A DNA stretch of 58,784 bases from an uncultured Gammaproteobacteria bacterium (GTDB lineage Bacteria > Pseudomonadota > Gammaproteobacteria > Steroidobacterales > Woeseiaceae), in assembly GCA_937899415.1 (NCBI GenBank), contig CALBPI010000086.1, forward strand, positions 1 through 58,784. The letters run 5' to 3'. Position numbers and translations under genes: made by a program. Shown piece after piece: positions 33,321 to 42,768 of this stretch. The stretch's first letter is position 1, and every line of letters begins with the position of its first letter. The notes below the pieces were generated by a model that was given only the letters and a program-made list of their open reading frames with translations, was not told the DNA's origin and did no database searches.

Positions 33321-36300
33321 CTATTGCTCGAACAGCCGGATTCGACCGAAGGTGGAGTTGTTGCCTGAGCCTGAGTCATGGTCATTGATCAGCACCAGGT
33401 ACATGCTGTTTCCGGTGTAGTACTGGCCGATGGGGATCTGGTAGACCACCGTGCCACTGCCCGGGTAGTTGTCGTAGGTGCCATTGCCATAGTTCTGCGT
33501 CCCGTACACACGCATGAGCGAGCCCGATGCGTGCGTGTTGTCGGCATCGAACCCAATCGCGTGGATCTCGCCCTGGTTCGTCGACGAGAACTCGAACTCG
33601 ATCACCGTGTTCGGCGTAATCGTGTAGGTCGTCGTCGAGCGCTTCCAGGTGTTGTTCTCGAGCCGTACAGCCAGGCCACCGTCGAGCAGGGTCTGCGTGC
33701 CAACAATGTCCTGGTTGGAGTAAGACACGAGACCAATGGCTGACAAATCGATGCAATCCGAACAGTCATCGGCCTCGCGGATCGTCCAGACGAAATTGGC
33801 CGTGTCGCTGCCTCCGGCGCCGTCACTCACGCTGACGCTGGCGTTGAAGTCACCCAGTTGCGTCGGCGTGCCCGTCACCAGACCGGTGGTGCTGATCGAC
33901 AAGCCCGGCGGCAGCCCCGTGGCTGCGAAAGTCAGCGGATCATTGTTGAGGTCGCTGGCCGCGATCTGCAGTGACAGCGGCGCACCGATATCGCTGAGTT
34001 GCGTACCCGGTGAGGTGATCATGGGCGCGAGGTTGCCGCCTTCGACGATACGCACGTTGCGGAACGCTGAGGTGTTGCCGCTACCCGCATCGTTGTCGTT
34101 GACCACGACCAGCGTCATGCCCGTACCCGTGTAGTACTGACCCACGGGGATCTGCATGCTCACGTAGTCGCTGCCCGAGTACGAGTTGAACCCGGCGATA
34201 CCCCAGTTCTGCGTGCCATGGACGCGGAAGATACGGTTGCTCGAGAGGTTGTTGTCCTCGTCGAAGCCAATGCCGTGGATCTCGCCTTGCTGCGTGCTCT
34301 TGAACTCGAACTCGATCACCGTGCTTGGCGTGACATCGAAGGTCTCAAGCGTGCGCTTCCAGGTGTTGTCGGTCATCTCGATGGCGCTGCCGCCTTCGGT
34401 AATGGCGTAGGTGCCGACAATGTCCTGGTTCGAGTACGACGCAATCGTCAGCGCCGAAAAGTCGAGGCAGTCCGTGCAACCGTCAGGGTCATCGGGCGTG
34501 AGCTGCGCCGTGACACCGTCGAGCTCGAGCAGATAGCTCGAGAGCTGGAAGACCTCGCCGGCGGTCAGCGAAATTCCCTGGTGCGCCTCAATGGCCTCAC
34601 TGACATCGACGGCCGCACCGTCATGCAGGTAAGGCGCCGTATTCCAGAGACTGATGAGCGTCGGCGTGTCGATGCCCGTCAAGGGCCCGCCAAGACGCTG
34701 GCCGCTCGAAGGCTTGAGCGTCCCAACGTCGTTGAGGTTGCCGTTGTTGCTATCCGTGAACGTCGGCGGCGCATGGCAGCTCGCACAGCCTTTGTCCGTG
34801 AACAGCACCATGCCGGCCTCGCCGTCGCTCGTGAGTGAGCCATCGGCGTTGCGGTAGGGGCTGTCTGCAAAACTGTCGAGCGAAGCCAGGTAGGCGGCCA
34901 TGTCGTCAAGATCGACGCTGAGCCCCGCCTTGGGATCACCCAGCGGCTGTGAACGCGTACCAGTGAAGTAGTCAGCGTCGCTCATGAGGCCCGTGCCGCC
35001 CGCGAAGTCGCGGATCTGCGCTTCGAAATCCTGTACCTCGTCGAAGTTGGCACTCCAGTGCAGGAAGCCGTGCACGACCGCCGCGCGGCCCTCGAGCGTG
35101 ATCGTGTTACGCAGGCCTTCGCCAAGACCGGTGAAGTCCCAAACGCGGCCGTCCTGGCCGCCGTCGTTGTGGCACGACGCACAACTCATGTAGGAGTCGA
35201 GCGCAAGACGCGGGTCACGGGAGTCGTAGAACAGCTGCTTGCCGTTCAGGATGTTCGGCGCCAACGTCTCCGACTGCACGGTCGAGACATCGCCCAGTGG
35301 CGTGATCTCAAGCTCGTTGGCGCCCGTGAGCGCCGCGATGTCGTAAACACTGACACTTCTGTCCATGAAGTTGTCGACGTAAAGCCGCGTGCCGTCGGCC
35401 GACAGCGCGACGCCCTGCGGTGCGCGACCGGCGTCAAAGCGCAGGAGCTCCGTCGCCGTGTAGGCATCACTGACAACCACTTCGCGGTTGCCCTCGAGTG
35501 TTGTGAACAGGTAGATGCCGTAAGGCCCGAAAGCGGCGCTGCTGGCCACGCTCGCGTTGTCGTGGTCGATGCGTGCCCAGAACGCCTCTGCGCCCGTCAC
35601 GAGATCGATCTTCGAGGTCACCGCGCGAACGGTCTGGTCGAAGGTCATGCCCTGGCCGCCACGCAGCGCGCCCGCGAGGATGTTGTCCTGCTTGGACGGC
35701 ACCCAGGCACCCGTGCCATCGGGCGACACCACGGCGGGCCCGAGGTAGTTGGGCACACCGGGACCCGAGTGCTCGGAGACGTTGCGGTCGCTGTGCTGCA
35801 GCACGGCCACGTTGGTCTGCTGCATCGACACGGCGTCCAGGGCGAGCACCTGGCCACCGTACTGCACGCCGCCTGACTCGACGACGGGCGCAGCCGTCGC
35901 CTCGTTGGGCAGCAGCGGTGTCACGAACATCGATACAAGTAGCTGATCGCTTGCGGGGTCGACGGACAGGTGCCGCGGCGTCCCACCGACGAAAGTCGTG
36001 TCGGTCACGCTGCCTGACGCGAGGTCAAGTCGTACGATCTGGCTTGTGCCTTCAAGCGCCACGAAGGCGGTGCCCAGCATCTCGTGAATGACGATGCCGT
36101 AAGGTTGCGAGGCGTGCGGCAGCGTGTAGGTGCCGGTGACGCTCTGCGCAGCCGGATCGATACGACTCACGCTGGCATCCCGACGGTTCACGACCCAGAC
36201 GAAGTTGTCGGGTGCGACCGCAAGCGCGACAGGCTGGTCACCCACTGCGACCTCGCCCGTAAGCGTGTTGGTCACCGTGTCGATGACGGCCACAGTGTCG

Positions 36301-39300
36301 TTGTCAGGATTCACGACCCAGGCCTGGTTAAGTGAATCGATGACCGCGATGCTGCCCGAGGCCTGCGCCATGGTGCTCGTCAGGGGTGCGTGGATGAGCT
36401 GCACGAAGGTCTGCGTGAGTTCTTCGTTGGACACGGGGTCTAGCACGGTCACCGTGACGACGTAGCGGCCGGGCGTCGTGTAGTTGTGCTGGACCTGCGA
36501 CTGACTTACGAAGCCTGTCTCGGGCGAGCCGTCGCCAAAGTTCCAGTTGTAGAACAGGGGGCCGTTGCCGTTGGCCGTCACTTCGAAAACGGCATCGCCG
36601 CTAACAACGACGGGGCTCGGGTTGATCGCATCAACCGTCAGCGGCACCTGACCGGCGACGCCCAACGCGAGGTAGGCCACCTGCTCAGTGATGTGCACGC
36701 GCTCGGCGTCATTGATCTGGTCTTCTTCGTAGACGATGCCAATCGTGCCCGAGGCAACGGGGTTCGCGCCGTAGAGCACAGGCCAGCCGCCGTTGCCACC
36801 ATCCATGGCCGCCGCGCTCAGCACAGCCACCGTAGCGTCGATGGGTGTTGAGTAGTTGTAAGGCGGCGCGTTGTCGACGCCCTCGACGATGTCGGCGCCC
36901 AGCGCGGCCGCGTACTCGAGGCCCCCGATGTCGCCACTGCCAGCCTCCATGATGAGGTAGCCGATTTGCTCAGCGCTGCGGGTGTTTTGCGGGTCTTCGG
37001 CGACATGCAAGCCGACCGCAACGCTGCTCGCGTTCGGCGGGTTCTGCTGGCTGCCATCCGATGCCCAGAACACGCTGAAGCGATCGTCATTCGCTGTCAT
37101 GACCTGACCCAGCACGACGGGATTCGTGTAGGTCTGCACGTAGCCGTGAGGCTCGGGAGTCCAGGAAGCGTCATGGTCGGCCGTCGCGATTGTGCGGACA
37201 CCGGCCTCGAACTGCACGCCGTTGCCCGAATAGGTGCCGGCCTCCAGGGCCACGTAATGCACGTCGACGGGGCCCGTTGCGGCGAGATCACCGGGGTTCT
37301 GGACGCGCAGCTCGAAGCTGTCGGGTCCTACATTGCGCACGCGCGTGACAACAGGCACGCCGCCGGGCGCGAGGCGCGGTGTCGCGATGATCACAGCGTC
37401 GCTGTACGTCGTCGGCAGGGTGACCGTCTGCCAGGTCTCCGTGACCCCCGCGACGATGGCGCCGTTGAGTTGGGCGTCCTCGGGCGCCATCGCGGTCGTG
37501 ATCGGCGAGGTCGAGAGATAAGCGCCCGGAATCACGGCGGGGCCGGGTATGCCCGGCCCCTGCCAGGCAACAGCCAGGTTGTCACCACCGCCGCCCTCTT
37601 TCATGAGCGCTTCCACGTAGTAACTCTGCCCGGCCTCGAGCGGGATCACCACGGATTGTTGTTCGGGGAACTTGTTCCACTGCCGCGGCGAGGCCCAGCC
37701 CGGCACGCTCGCAACGAGCTGCCTGTTGGCAGGATTCTCGTCGGTACTGAGCCAGAGTTCGCCGCCGTCATCGGTGGCGATCCAGAAGGTGTAGTCACCG
37801 CTCGTGTTGGGCACGAGGTAGCCGTGCACGCGCGTGCCGTAGTTATCCAGGATGTTCGTCGGTGTTTCGAACTGCGCGATGATGTCTGTGCCTGTGGGGC
37901 TGTTGGGGTAGTTCGCGTTGCCCGTCAGGTTGGCCACCGCCGTGCCGTTGATACCCGTCCACCAGTCGCGGCGAATGCCGCCCAAACCTTCGCCGAAGAC
38001 GAGCCACTCGAAGCTCTTGCTGCGCGAGCCCTCGTCGTTGTCGGTCACAGTCACCGTGACGTTGTAAGTGCCATTGTTCGTGGCGGCACCGCTAATGAGA
38101 CCGGTCGCCGAGTCGATTGAGATGCCCTCCGGCAGGTTGACGGCGCTGTAGCTCAGCGGGTCGTCATCGGCATCACCGGCGACCACCTGCACCGAAACAG
38201 GCTCGCCCTGCTGCGAGGACTGCTGCGGCAGCGCATTCATCCAGGGCATACCGCTCGTATTGGCTTGCACGATGTGCGCTTCAGACGGCACACCGTTCGC
38301 ATCGAGTGCGAACAACATCCAGTAGCCGGACGTGAGTACGTTGGGGTTGATGTGCGCCGTCAGGTCGTAGATTCCCGGCGACGCCGTGGCGAAGTCGACC
38401 TCGATGAAGCGCACGTCGGTGTTCATGCCGTGCGTGGTCGAGCTCATTTTGACCATCGTGAAACGGTCGACGTCCGTGCTGGCCGTGACCTGGAAGGTCT
38501 CGCCCGAAGACACCCGCGGTGGTGCGGCATCGATGTTCGGGCGCGCAGCCAGACTGCCGCTGCCATCGAACAGATACGACGGCGAGTAGACTTCACCGTC
38601 CTTGTGGCTCGAGCCGTTGCAAAAGGCGTTTCCCGAGCAGTAACCGCCACCGGCTGCCAGTACACGGCCGTCTTTGAGCAGCAGCGCAATGGAGTGGTAG
38701 TTGCGCGCGGTCGCCATTGACGCACCCAGACGCCACTCGCCGGTCTCCGGGTTCCAGATTTCGGTCGCGAGGATGGCGCCGTTGTCGCTGAATTTCTGAC
38801 CCGAGGTGTTGCCACCAATAACAAGGACTTCGCCCGTGGGCAGCACGACGCCGTTGTGGAACTTGCGCGCGTGCGTCATCGACTGCGTCGCCGCGACGAC
38901 AGGCGTCGGCTGGTTCAGGTCGATCGTGAATGCCTGGTTGGTGCTCGTCGTGTTGTTGCCCGCGATCCAGCCGCCCGCCGTCAGGATCTTGCCCTCGGCA
39001 TACATGATCGAGGTGCCGTGCTTGTGGTACCAGGCCGTGAACTCGGCGCCCACCTGCTCAAAGCTGCCGTTACCCGTCGGGTCGATGTAATGCATCTTGG
39101 GCGTGGGGCCCGAGTGAAAGATCTGACCGTTGGGCGCCACGTGCAGGATGGGCCACCAGCGGCTCTCGCCGTGGGTGCCCGAAGAGAAGTAGTCGTCGAG
39201 CACCATCGGGTTGAAGTCGATGCCGTTCTTGATCTGCCAGCCGTCATCGACGTTCCAGACCTCGGGGTAGCGCTGCAGCGAGGCCGTACCGATGGCCGTG

Positions 39301-39773
39301 AAAATGTCGCCCTCGGCCGTTGCAATCGTGGTCGGGTACCAGCGGCCGCCCGACGGCATGTTCTCGATCTGAACCCATGCGTCGTCACGGAAGTCGAAGA
39401 TCGAGGTCCAGGGGCTGTTGGTCTGGTTGCGCCCGCCGTTGACGAAAACGCGGCCGTCTTCAAGCATCGCGAGATGCGCACAAAACATATTGTGCGTCGG
39501 GTGGAAGATCTCCTCGAAGATGTTGTTCGTGGGGTCCCAGGTTGCACTGTAAGTCTGTTCCGTGGTCGGCCACGTCTCACGCTCCGAGCCGGACCAGGTC
39601 AGGATGCGACCGTCGGGCAGGTTCGCTGCGGAAACGGCAATGTGCGGCCACTCGATCACCGCACCCCACTGGCCACCCTCCCAGGGGTCGTCGGGCGCGC
39701 CTGCGGCGGACACACTCAGGAAGAGCGCTGAAGCAAAAAGGATCCCGGACCGGACTCGATCACTCGCACGCAT
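33321..39773 (-). CDS. Giant secreted galactose-oxidase-like copper radical oxidase fused to a diheme cytochrome and binding domains
   Basis: This 2150-residue protein has a signal peptide (1-25). Domains in order: galactose/glyoxal oxidase kelch propeller plus DUF1929 cap (26-505); He_PIG/cadherin-like (515-590); PA14 (600-752); a lectin-like stretch (765-1040); PKD (1050-1128); YVTN beta-propeller (1140-1490); two-heme c module (CASCH at 1531 and 1663); then a C-terminal domain present twice (1766-1912 and 2005-2150) around another He_PIG. All copper radical ligand positions of galactose oxidase are kept: C98, Y146, Y359-H360 and H448. It should oxidise an alcohol or aldehyde outside the cell; the hemes may take electrons onward. 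The ATG at 39773 begins the signal peptide; an in-frame reading further upstream lacks one. Confidence 0.93.
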   Translation of the reverse strand: MRASDRVRSGILFASALFLSVSAAGAPDDPWEGGQWGAVIEWPHIAVSAANLPDGRILTWSGSERETWPTTEQTYSATWDPTNNIFEEIFHPTHNMFCAHLAMLEDGRVFVNGGRNQTNSPWTSIFDFRDDAWVQIENMPSGGRWYPTTIATAEGDIFTAIGTASLQRYPEVWNVDDGWQIKNGIDFNPMVLDDYFSSGTHGESRWWPILHVAPNGQIFHSGPTPKMHYIDPTGNGSFEQVGAEFTAWYHKHGTSIMYAEGKILTAGGWIAGNNTTSTNQAFTIDLNQPTPVVAATQSMTHARKFHNGVVLPTGEVLVIGGNTSGQKFSDNGAILATEIWNPETGEWRLGASMATARNYHSIALLLKDGRVLAAGGGYCSGNAFCNGSSHKDGEVYSPSYLFDGSGSLAARPNIDAAPPRVSSGETFQVTASTDVDRFTMVKMSSTTHGMNTDVRFIEVDFATASPGIYDLTAHINPNVLTSGYWMLFALDANGVPSEAHIVQANTSGMPWMNALPQQSSQQGEPVSVQVVAGDADDDPLSYSAVNLPEGISIDSATGLISGAATNNGTYNVTVTVTDNDEGSRSKSFEWLVFGEGLGGIRRDWWTGINGTAVANLTGNANYPNSPTGTDIIAQFETPTNILDNYGTRVHGYLVPNTSGDYTFWIATDDGGELWLSTDENPANRQLVASVPGWASPRQWNKFPEQQSVVIPLEAGQSYYVEALMKEGGGGDNLAVAWQGPGIPGPAVIPGAYLSTSPITTAMAPEDAQLNGAIVAGVTETWQTVTLPTTYSDAVIIATPRLAPGGVPVVTRVRNVGPDSFELRVQNPGDLAATGPVDVHYVALEAGTYSGNGVQFEAGVRTIATADHDASWTPEPHGYVQTYTNPVVLGQVMTANDDRFSVFWASDGSQQNPPNASSVAVGLHVAEDPQNTRSAEQIGYLIMEAGSGDIGGLEYAAALGADIVEGVDNAPPYNYSTPIDATVAVLSAAAMDGGNGGWPVLYGANPVASGTIGIVYEEDQINDAERVHITEQVAYLALGVAGQVPLTVDAINPSPVVVSGDAVFEVTANGNGPLFYNWNFGDGSPETGFVSQSQVQHNYTTPGRYVVTVTVLDPVSNEELTQTFVQLIHAPLTSTMAQASGSIAVIDSLNQAWVVNPDNDTVAVIDTVTNTLTGEVAVGDQPVALAVAPDNFVWVVNRRDASVSRIDPAAQSVTGTYTLPHASQPYGIVIHEMLGTAFVALEGTSQIVRLDLASGSVTDTTFVGGTPRHLSVDPASDQLLVSMFVTPLLPNEATAAPVVESGGVQYGGQVLALDAVSMQQTNVAVLQHSDRNVSEHSGPGVPNYLGPAVVSPDGTGAWVPSKQDNILAGALRGGQGMTFDQTVRAVTSKIDLVTGAEAFWARIDHDNASVASSAAFGPYGIYLFTTLEGNREVVVSDAYTATELLRFDAGRAPQGVALSADGTRLYVDNFMDRSVSVYDIAALTGANELEITPLGDVSTVQSETLAPNILNGKQLFYDSRDPRLALDSYMSCASCHNDGGQDGRVWDFTGLGEGLRNTITLEGRAAVVHGFLHWSANFDEVQDFEAQIRDFAGGTGLMSDADYFTGTRSQPLGDPKAGLSVDLDDMAAYLASLDSFADSPYRNADGSLTSDGEAGMVLFTDKGCASCHAPPTFTDSNNGNLNDVGTLKPSSGQRLGGPLTGIDTPTLISLWNTAPYLHDGAAVDVSEAIEAHQGISLTAGEVFQLSSYLLELDGVTAQLTPDDPDGCTDCLDFSALTIASYSNQDIVGTYAITEGGSAIEMTDNTWKRTLETFDVTPSTVIEFEFKSTQQGEIHGIGFDEDNNLSSNRIFRVHGTQNWGIAGFNSYSGSDYVSMQIPVGQYYTGTGMTLVVVNDNDAGSGNTSAFRNVRIVEGGNLAPMITSPGTQLSDIGAPLSLQIAASDLNNDPLTFAATGLPPGLSISTTGLVTGTPTQLGDFNASVSVSDGAGGSDTANFVWTIREADDCSDCIDLSAIGLVSYSNQDIVGTQTLLDGGLAVRLENNTWKRSTTTYTITPNTVIEFEFSSTNQGEIHAIGFDADNTHASGSLMRVYGTQNYGNGTYDNYPGSGTVVYQIPIGQYYTGNSMYLVLINDHDSGSGNNSTFGRIRLFEQ

Positions 39774-40069
39774 CTCTGACACCTCGCAATTCCGAGGGCC
39801 GGCGGATGCCATGCGTTTCGACGGCGACAGCAACACTATCGACGTCACGCCAGGCTTCCCCTTCCCCGGCGTATGAGACGACTTCTCGTCTGTTTTTCTT
39901 AGTTTTTCGGCGTAGTCGCCACGCTGCCGTGGCGGTCGTTCACGAGAGGTAATGCAAGCCGCGTACCGGTTCGACAAGCCGTCGACATTTCAGCGGCTTG
40001 AGCGCGATACGAGTTTACCGAGGGGCGCAATGTGTCAAGGATGCCGACAGTCGTGCCGGCGCGCCGGGC
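39774..40069. other. Intergenic region upstream of the giant oxidase gene
   Basis: These 296 bases lie between two minus-strand genes. They must hold the promoter for the giant oxidase gene. A 12-bp GC palindrome, CCGGCGCGCCGG at 40056-40067, comes directly after the stop of the upstream gene and may form a hairpin without a T-run. No small gene or RNA is supported. Confidence 0.5.
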
Positions 40070-41536
40070 TCACCGCACGACGGCGTTGAAGGTCAGCGTG
40101 AACGAGGGCGAACCGGAGCCGCCGTTGGCATTCATGGCGCCTGTGAGTTCGATCCGGACGCCTGTCACGCTGGCATCAACACCGGTGCCATCCGGTGTTG
40201 GTGTGTAGTCGAAAGGCGCGCCACCACCAGGCTGGTTGCTGAACCTGGCATTGGCCGGGTTCAGACTCACACCGCTGGCCACGGCACCATCGGCAAACAC
40301 GACGGTGGGCGCGGGCGTGATGCGCAATGCCACATCGTCGGGCACCACGTCGGTGATGATCAGCGAACCGGCGTCGACGATGCCGGCGCCCTCATTCGCG
40401 ACGGTGATTGTATAGGCGACTTCGGCGCCTGGAATATCGTAGGGGTCCGTGGCGCCGTTGACGGGATCGGTCAGCGTCGTGACGACCTTGCTGACGCGCA
40501 GATCAGGCAGCGACTGCGTATCGAGACACACATCGTCGGCGTGCCAGAAGTCGAATGTCGGACCCGAGCCGTCAAGCTGGCGCAGACGAATCCGGAATCC
40601 CGTGTGGCGGGCATTGGCAGGCATCGGGTAGCTGCGCAGGAACACCTCACCGGGCGTACCGCTGCCCGCGAATTGCTCGAGCAGGACCCAGCTGCCGCCG
40701 TCGTCGAGGTACTCCACCAGAAAGTCCTCAACGCCGTCGGGGTTCTCGCTGAACGCATCCGCGCCGCGACGAATCCAGAGCGAGAGCGCCGAGAACGCAG
40801 GGTTCGTCGTGTCGATGAGATTGGAGATCACATCGACGGGGTCGCCGTTCGTAAACAGGCTCGCAGACGGAGACTGGAAGGTCGCCGCACTCGTGCCCGC
40901 GCTGCCACCGCCTGAGTTGATGGTCCAGTTGGTGGACAAGCCGCTCGAGAAGTCGTCACAAGTGCCAACAGCCAGTGTGCTGCCGGCGGCGCGCTCCACC
41001 ACGCGGACATCGTCAATGTGAAAGTAGTCAAAATCGACGCCCGACCCACCAACCTGGCGTAGCCGCAGCGCGACGGAGCCGTGCAATGCGTCAGGTGGCA
41101 GAAGCAGGCTGTCATTGAAGACCTGGCCTGGGGTGCCGGCACCCGAGTAGGTTCGCAACGCGCCCCAGGTGCCGTCGGTGCGGCGAAACTCGAGCAGCAG
41201 GTCTTCGCCGCCGTCGGGGTCTTCACTGAAGGCATCGCTGCCGCGGCGCACCCAGATCGCGAGTTCCGCCGCAGGAACAGCTGCGTTGAATGCGGGGCTC
41301 TGCGCCTCGACGGGCCCGTGACGCGTGAACAGTCCGGTATTGCCCGAGTTCGAAACGGCGCCGCCCGTCGCGAGGCCGGCGCGGGTCGCGTTGTTCGTGG
41401 TCCAGGGGGCGAGCGTGGCGCGCTCGAAGTTATCCGTGAACAGCACATCGCCAGGCGCCGCCAATGCGGCGCCCGGGAACAGGGCGGCCAACGCGATCAG
41501 TGCGCGCCGCCGGGTCTGGCGCTTCAGTCCGGCCAT
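40070..41536 (-). CDS. Secreted protein with two MAM/reelin-like repeats and a DUF11-like domain
   Basis: This 488-residue protein has a signal peptide (ALIALAALFPGAALA). Two homologous domains follow, about 28-180 and 185-340, sharing WVRRGSDAFSEDPDGGEDLL versus WIRRGADAFSENPDGVEDFL, and GVDFDYFHIDDV versus GPTFDFWHADDV. The last part (LRVSKVVTTLTDPVNGATDP ... VAYTITVANEG) is DUF11-like. Such domains bind surfaces or sugars and have no catalytic motif. It precedes the giant oxidase gene on the same strand after 296 bases and may be a companion surface protein. Confidence 0.82.
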   Translation of the reverse strand: MAGLKRQTRRRALIALAALFPGAALAAPGDVLFTDNFERATLAPWTTNNATRAGLATGGAVSNSGNTGLFTRHGPVEAQSPAFNAAVPAAELAIWVRRGSDAFSEDPDGGEDLLLEFRRTDGTWGALRTYSGAGTPGQVFNDSLLLPPDALHGSVALRLRQVGGSGVDFDYFHIDDVRVVERAAGSTLAVGTCDDFSSGLSTNWTINSGGGSAGTSAATFQSPSASLFTNGDPVDVISNLIDTTNPAFSALSLWIRRGADAFSENPDGVEDFLVEYLDDGGSWVLLEQFAGSGTPGEVFLRSYPMPANARHTGFRIRLRQLDGSGPTFDFWHADDVCLDTQSLPDLRVSKVVTTLTDPVNGATDPYDIPGAEVAYTITVANEGAGIVDAGSLIITDVVPDDVALRITPAPTVVFADGAVASGVSLNPANARFSNQPGGGAPFDYTPTPDGTGVDASVTGVRIELTGAMNANGGSGSPSFTLTFNAVVR

Positions 41537-41631
41537 GCTTCATTGCGTTACCAGGATGACGCCATGTTATGTCGCGCGGACAACTAAGGTGTTGAACGGG
41601 CTCACACTTTCGGGCACTGCCCGGGCGGGCT

Positions 41632-42090
41632 TCAGGCCCCGGGTGTGGCGGCGGCAGCGCGCCGAAACAGCCAGCCGGAGACCAGCCAAAGCAGCGCGAA
41701 AAATGCTGTCAGCACGATCACATCGCGCGGCCAGGAATTGCCCTCAGTGCCCAGCTTGCCCGCCAGCGCAATGACGCCAACGGCGATCTGCGCGGCGGCG
41801 GCCGCGAATACGACACGCGACATGCCCGCGGGCTGCAGGCGAACCACGGCGGCGCCAATGACTAGGCAGGCAATTACCCCCGCGTACATCAGATTCGCGT
41901 CATTGTTCTCGCTGCCGATGATGCCCACGGCGCCGTTGATCCAGGCGAGCAAAAACGCCGCCAGAACAGCGATGGCGGCCGCGAACCGGTAGCTCGCGTT
42001 GGGTGAGCGGCGAAAGGCTAGCGTGATGCCGCCCGCGACAGCGGTCAGCAGTCCTGCTGCGACGCCGTAGTCGGCTGAATCCCAGGTCAT
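41632..42090 (-). CDS. Small polytopic membrane protein
   Basis: This 152-residue protein has four or five hydrophobic helices, among them VIACLVIGAAVVRLQ and VFAAAAAQIAVGVIALAG. No family was recognised. GGGAGGGG seven bases before the ATG at 42090 supports translation. It sits 48 bases after the Lrp regulator gene on the same strand, so it may be co-transcribed with it. Confidence 0.7.
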   Translation of the reverse strand: MTWDSADYGVAAGLLTAVAGGITLAFRRSPNASYRFAAAIAVLAAFLLAWINGAVGIIGSENNDANLMYAGVIACLVIGAAVVRLQPAGMSRVVFAAAAAQIAVGVIALAGKLGTEGNSWPRDVIVLTAFFALLWLVSGWLFRRAAAATPGA

Positions 42091-42138
42091 AGGTCCCCTC
42101 CCGCAGTCCTGTCGCAGACCAGTGTAGCGCAGCCCGGT

Positions 42139-42666
42139 TTACTCGCGCGGCAGCGGCGGCGCGGGCCAGTCCGCCGTGACTTCGGCCTGTACGGGGCGCT
42201 CCAGATAGGTCGAGAGCGTGACAAAGGTGTGCGTCGCGACCACGCTTTCGAACGCGTTGATGCGTCGCAGTAGCGCTTCGAGCGCGTCGGTGTTGGCCAG
42301 CCGCACCTTGAGAATCATCGAGGCGTCGCCCGTGACCGAGTGCATCTCCTCGAGCTCGGGCAGCTCCGAGAGCCGATCAATGGCCTCGCTGTGCCCCCAG
42401 TTGTTCGTGGCCACGTGAATAAAGACCAGCAACGGGCGCCCGACGGCAGCACCCTCAATGGCCGCACTAATGCGCCGGATCACGCCGGCCGCCTTGAGCT
42501 TCTTCACGCGCTCATGCACGGCCGGTGCGGACAGCCCGACCTCGCGGCCCAGATCGGCATAGCCGCGCGTCGCGTCAACCACGAGCGCGCCTAATATTTT
42601 TCGGTCCATACGGTCGAGCGAGACGCCGTCCGCGTGCTTGCTCCGAATCCCATCTGTTTTTGCCAT
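42139..42666 (-). CDS. Lrp/AsnC family regulator
   Basis: This 175-residue regulator has the usual LDRMDRKILGALVVDATRGY start, an HTH (LGREVGLSAPAVHERVKKLK) and a RAM ligand-binding domain (VTGDASMILKVRLANTDALE). The family senses amino acids. ATG 42666 was chosen because GGGAAAG lies upstream; the GTG at 42711 adds 15 residues and lies against a TATAAG -10-like box. It is divergent from an indoleamine 2,3-dioxygenase gene, so tryptophan or kynurenine is a sensible guess for its ligand. Confidence 0.9.
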   Translation of the reverse strand: MAKTDGIRSKHADGVSLDRMDRKILGALVVDATRGYADLGREVGLSAPAVHERVKKLKAAGVIRRISAAIEGAAVGRPLLVFIHVATNNWGHSEAIDRLSELPELEEMHSVTGDASMILKVRLANTDALEALLRRINAFESVVATHTFVTLSTYLERPVQAEVTADWPAPPLPRE

Positions 42667-42768
42667 CTGCGGCTTTCCCGGCTTCCAATCTGGGGAATAC
42701 CATTCTGCCACTTATACACTTGACCGAACATTTTCTGGTCCAAGCGCGTTTCAACGGAAGGGGACACC

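Noticed and set aside
33317-33385. ATG start of the diheme protein at 33385
   Set aside because: It would give a 30-residue stretch before the signal helix and overlap the giant gene by 65 bases; not fully excluded.
36966-38120. 384-residue open frame inside the giant gene
   Set aside because: It is antisense to PA14 and lectin-like domains of the oxidase and has no start signal.
42711-42711. GTG start of the Lrp gene
   Set aside because: It lies directly at a TATAAG box where the transcript itself would begin; the ATG at 42666 has a ribosome site.
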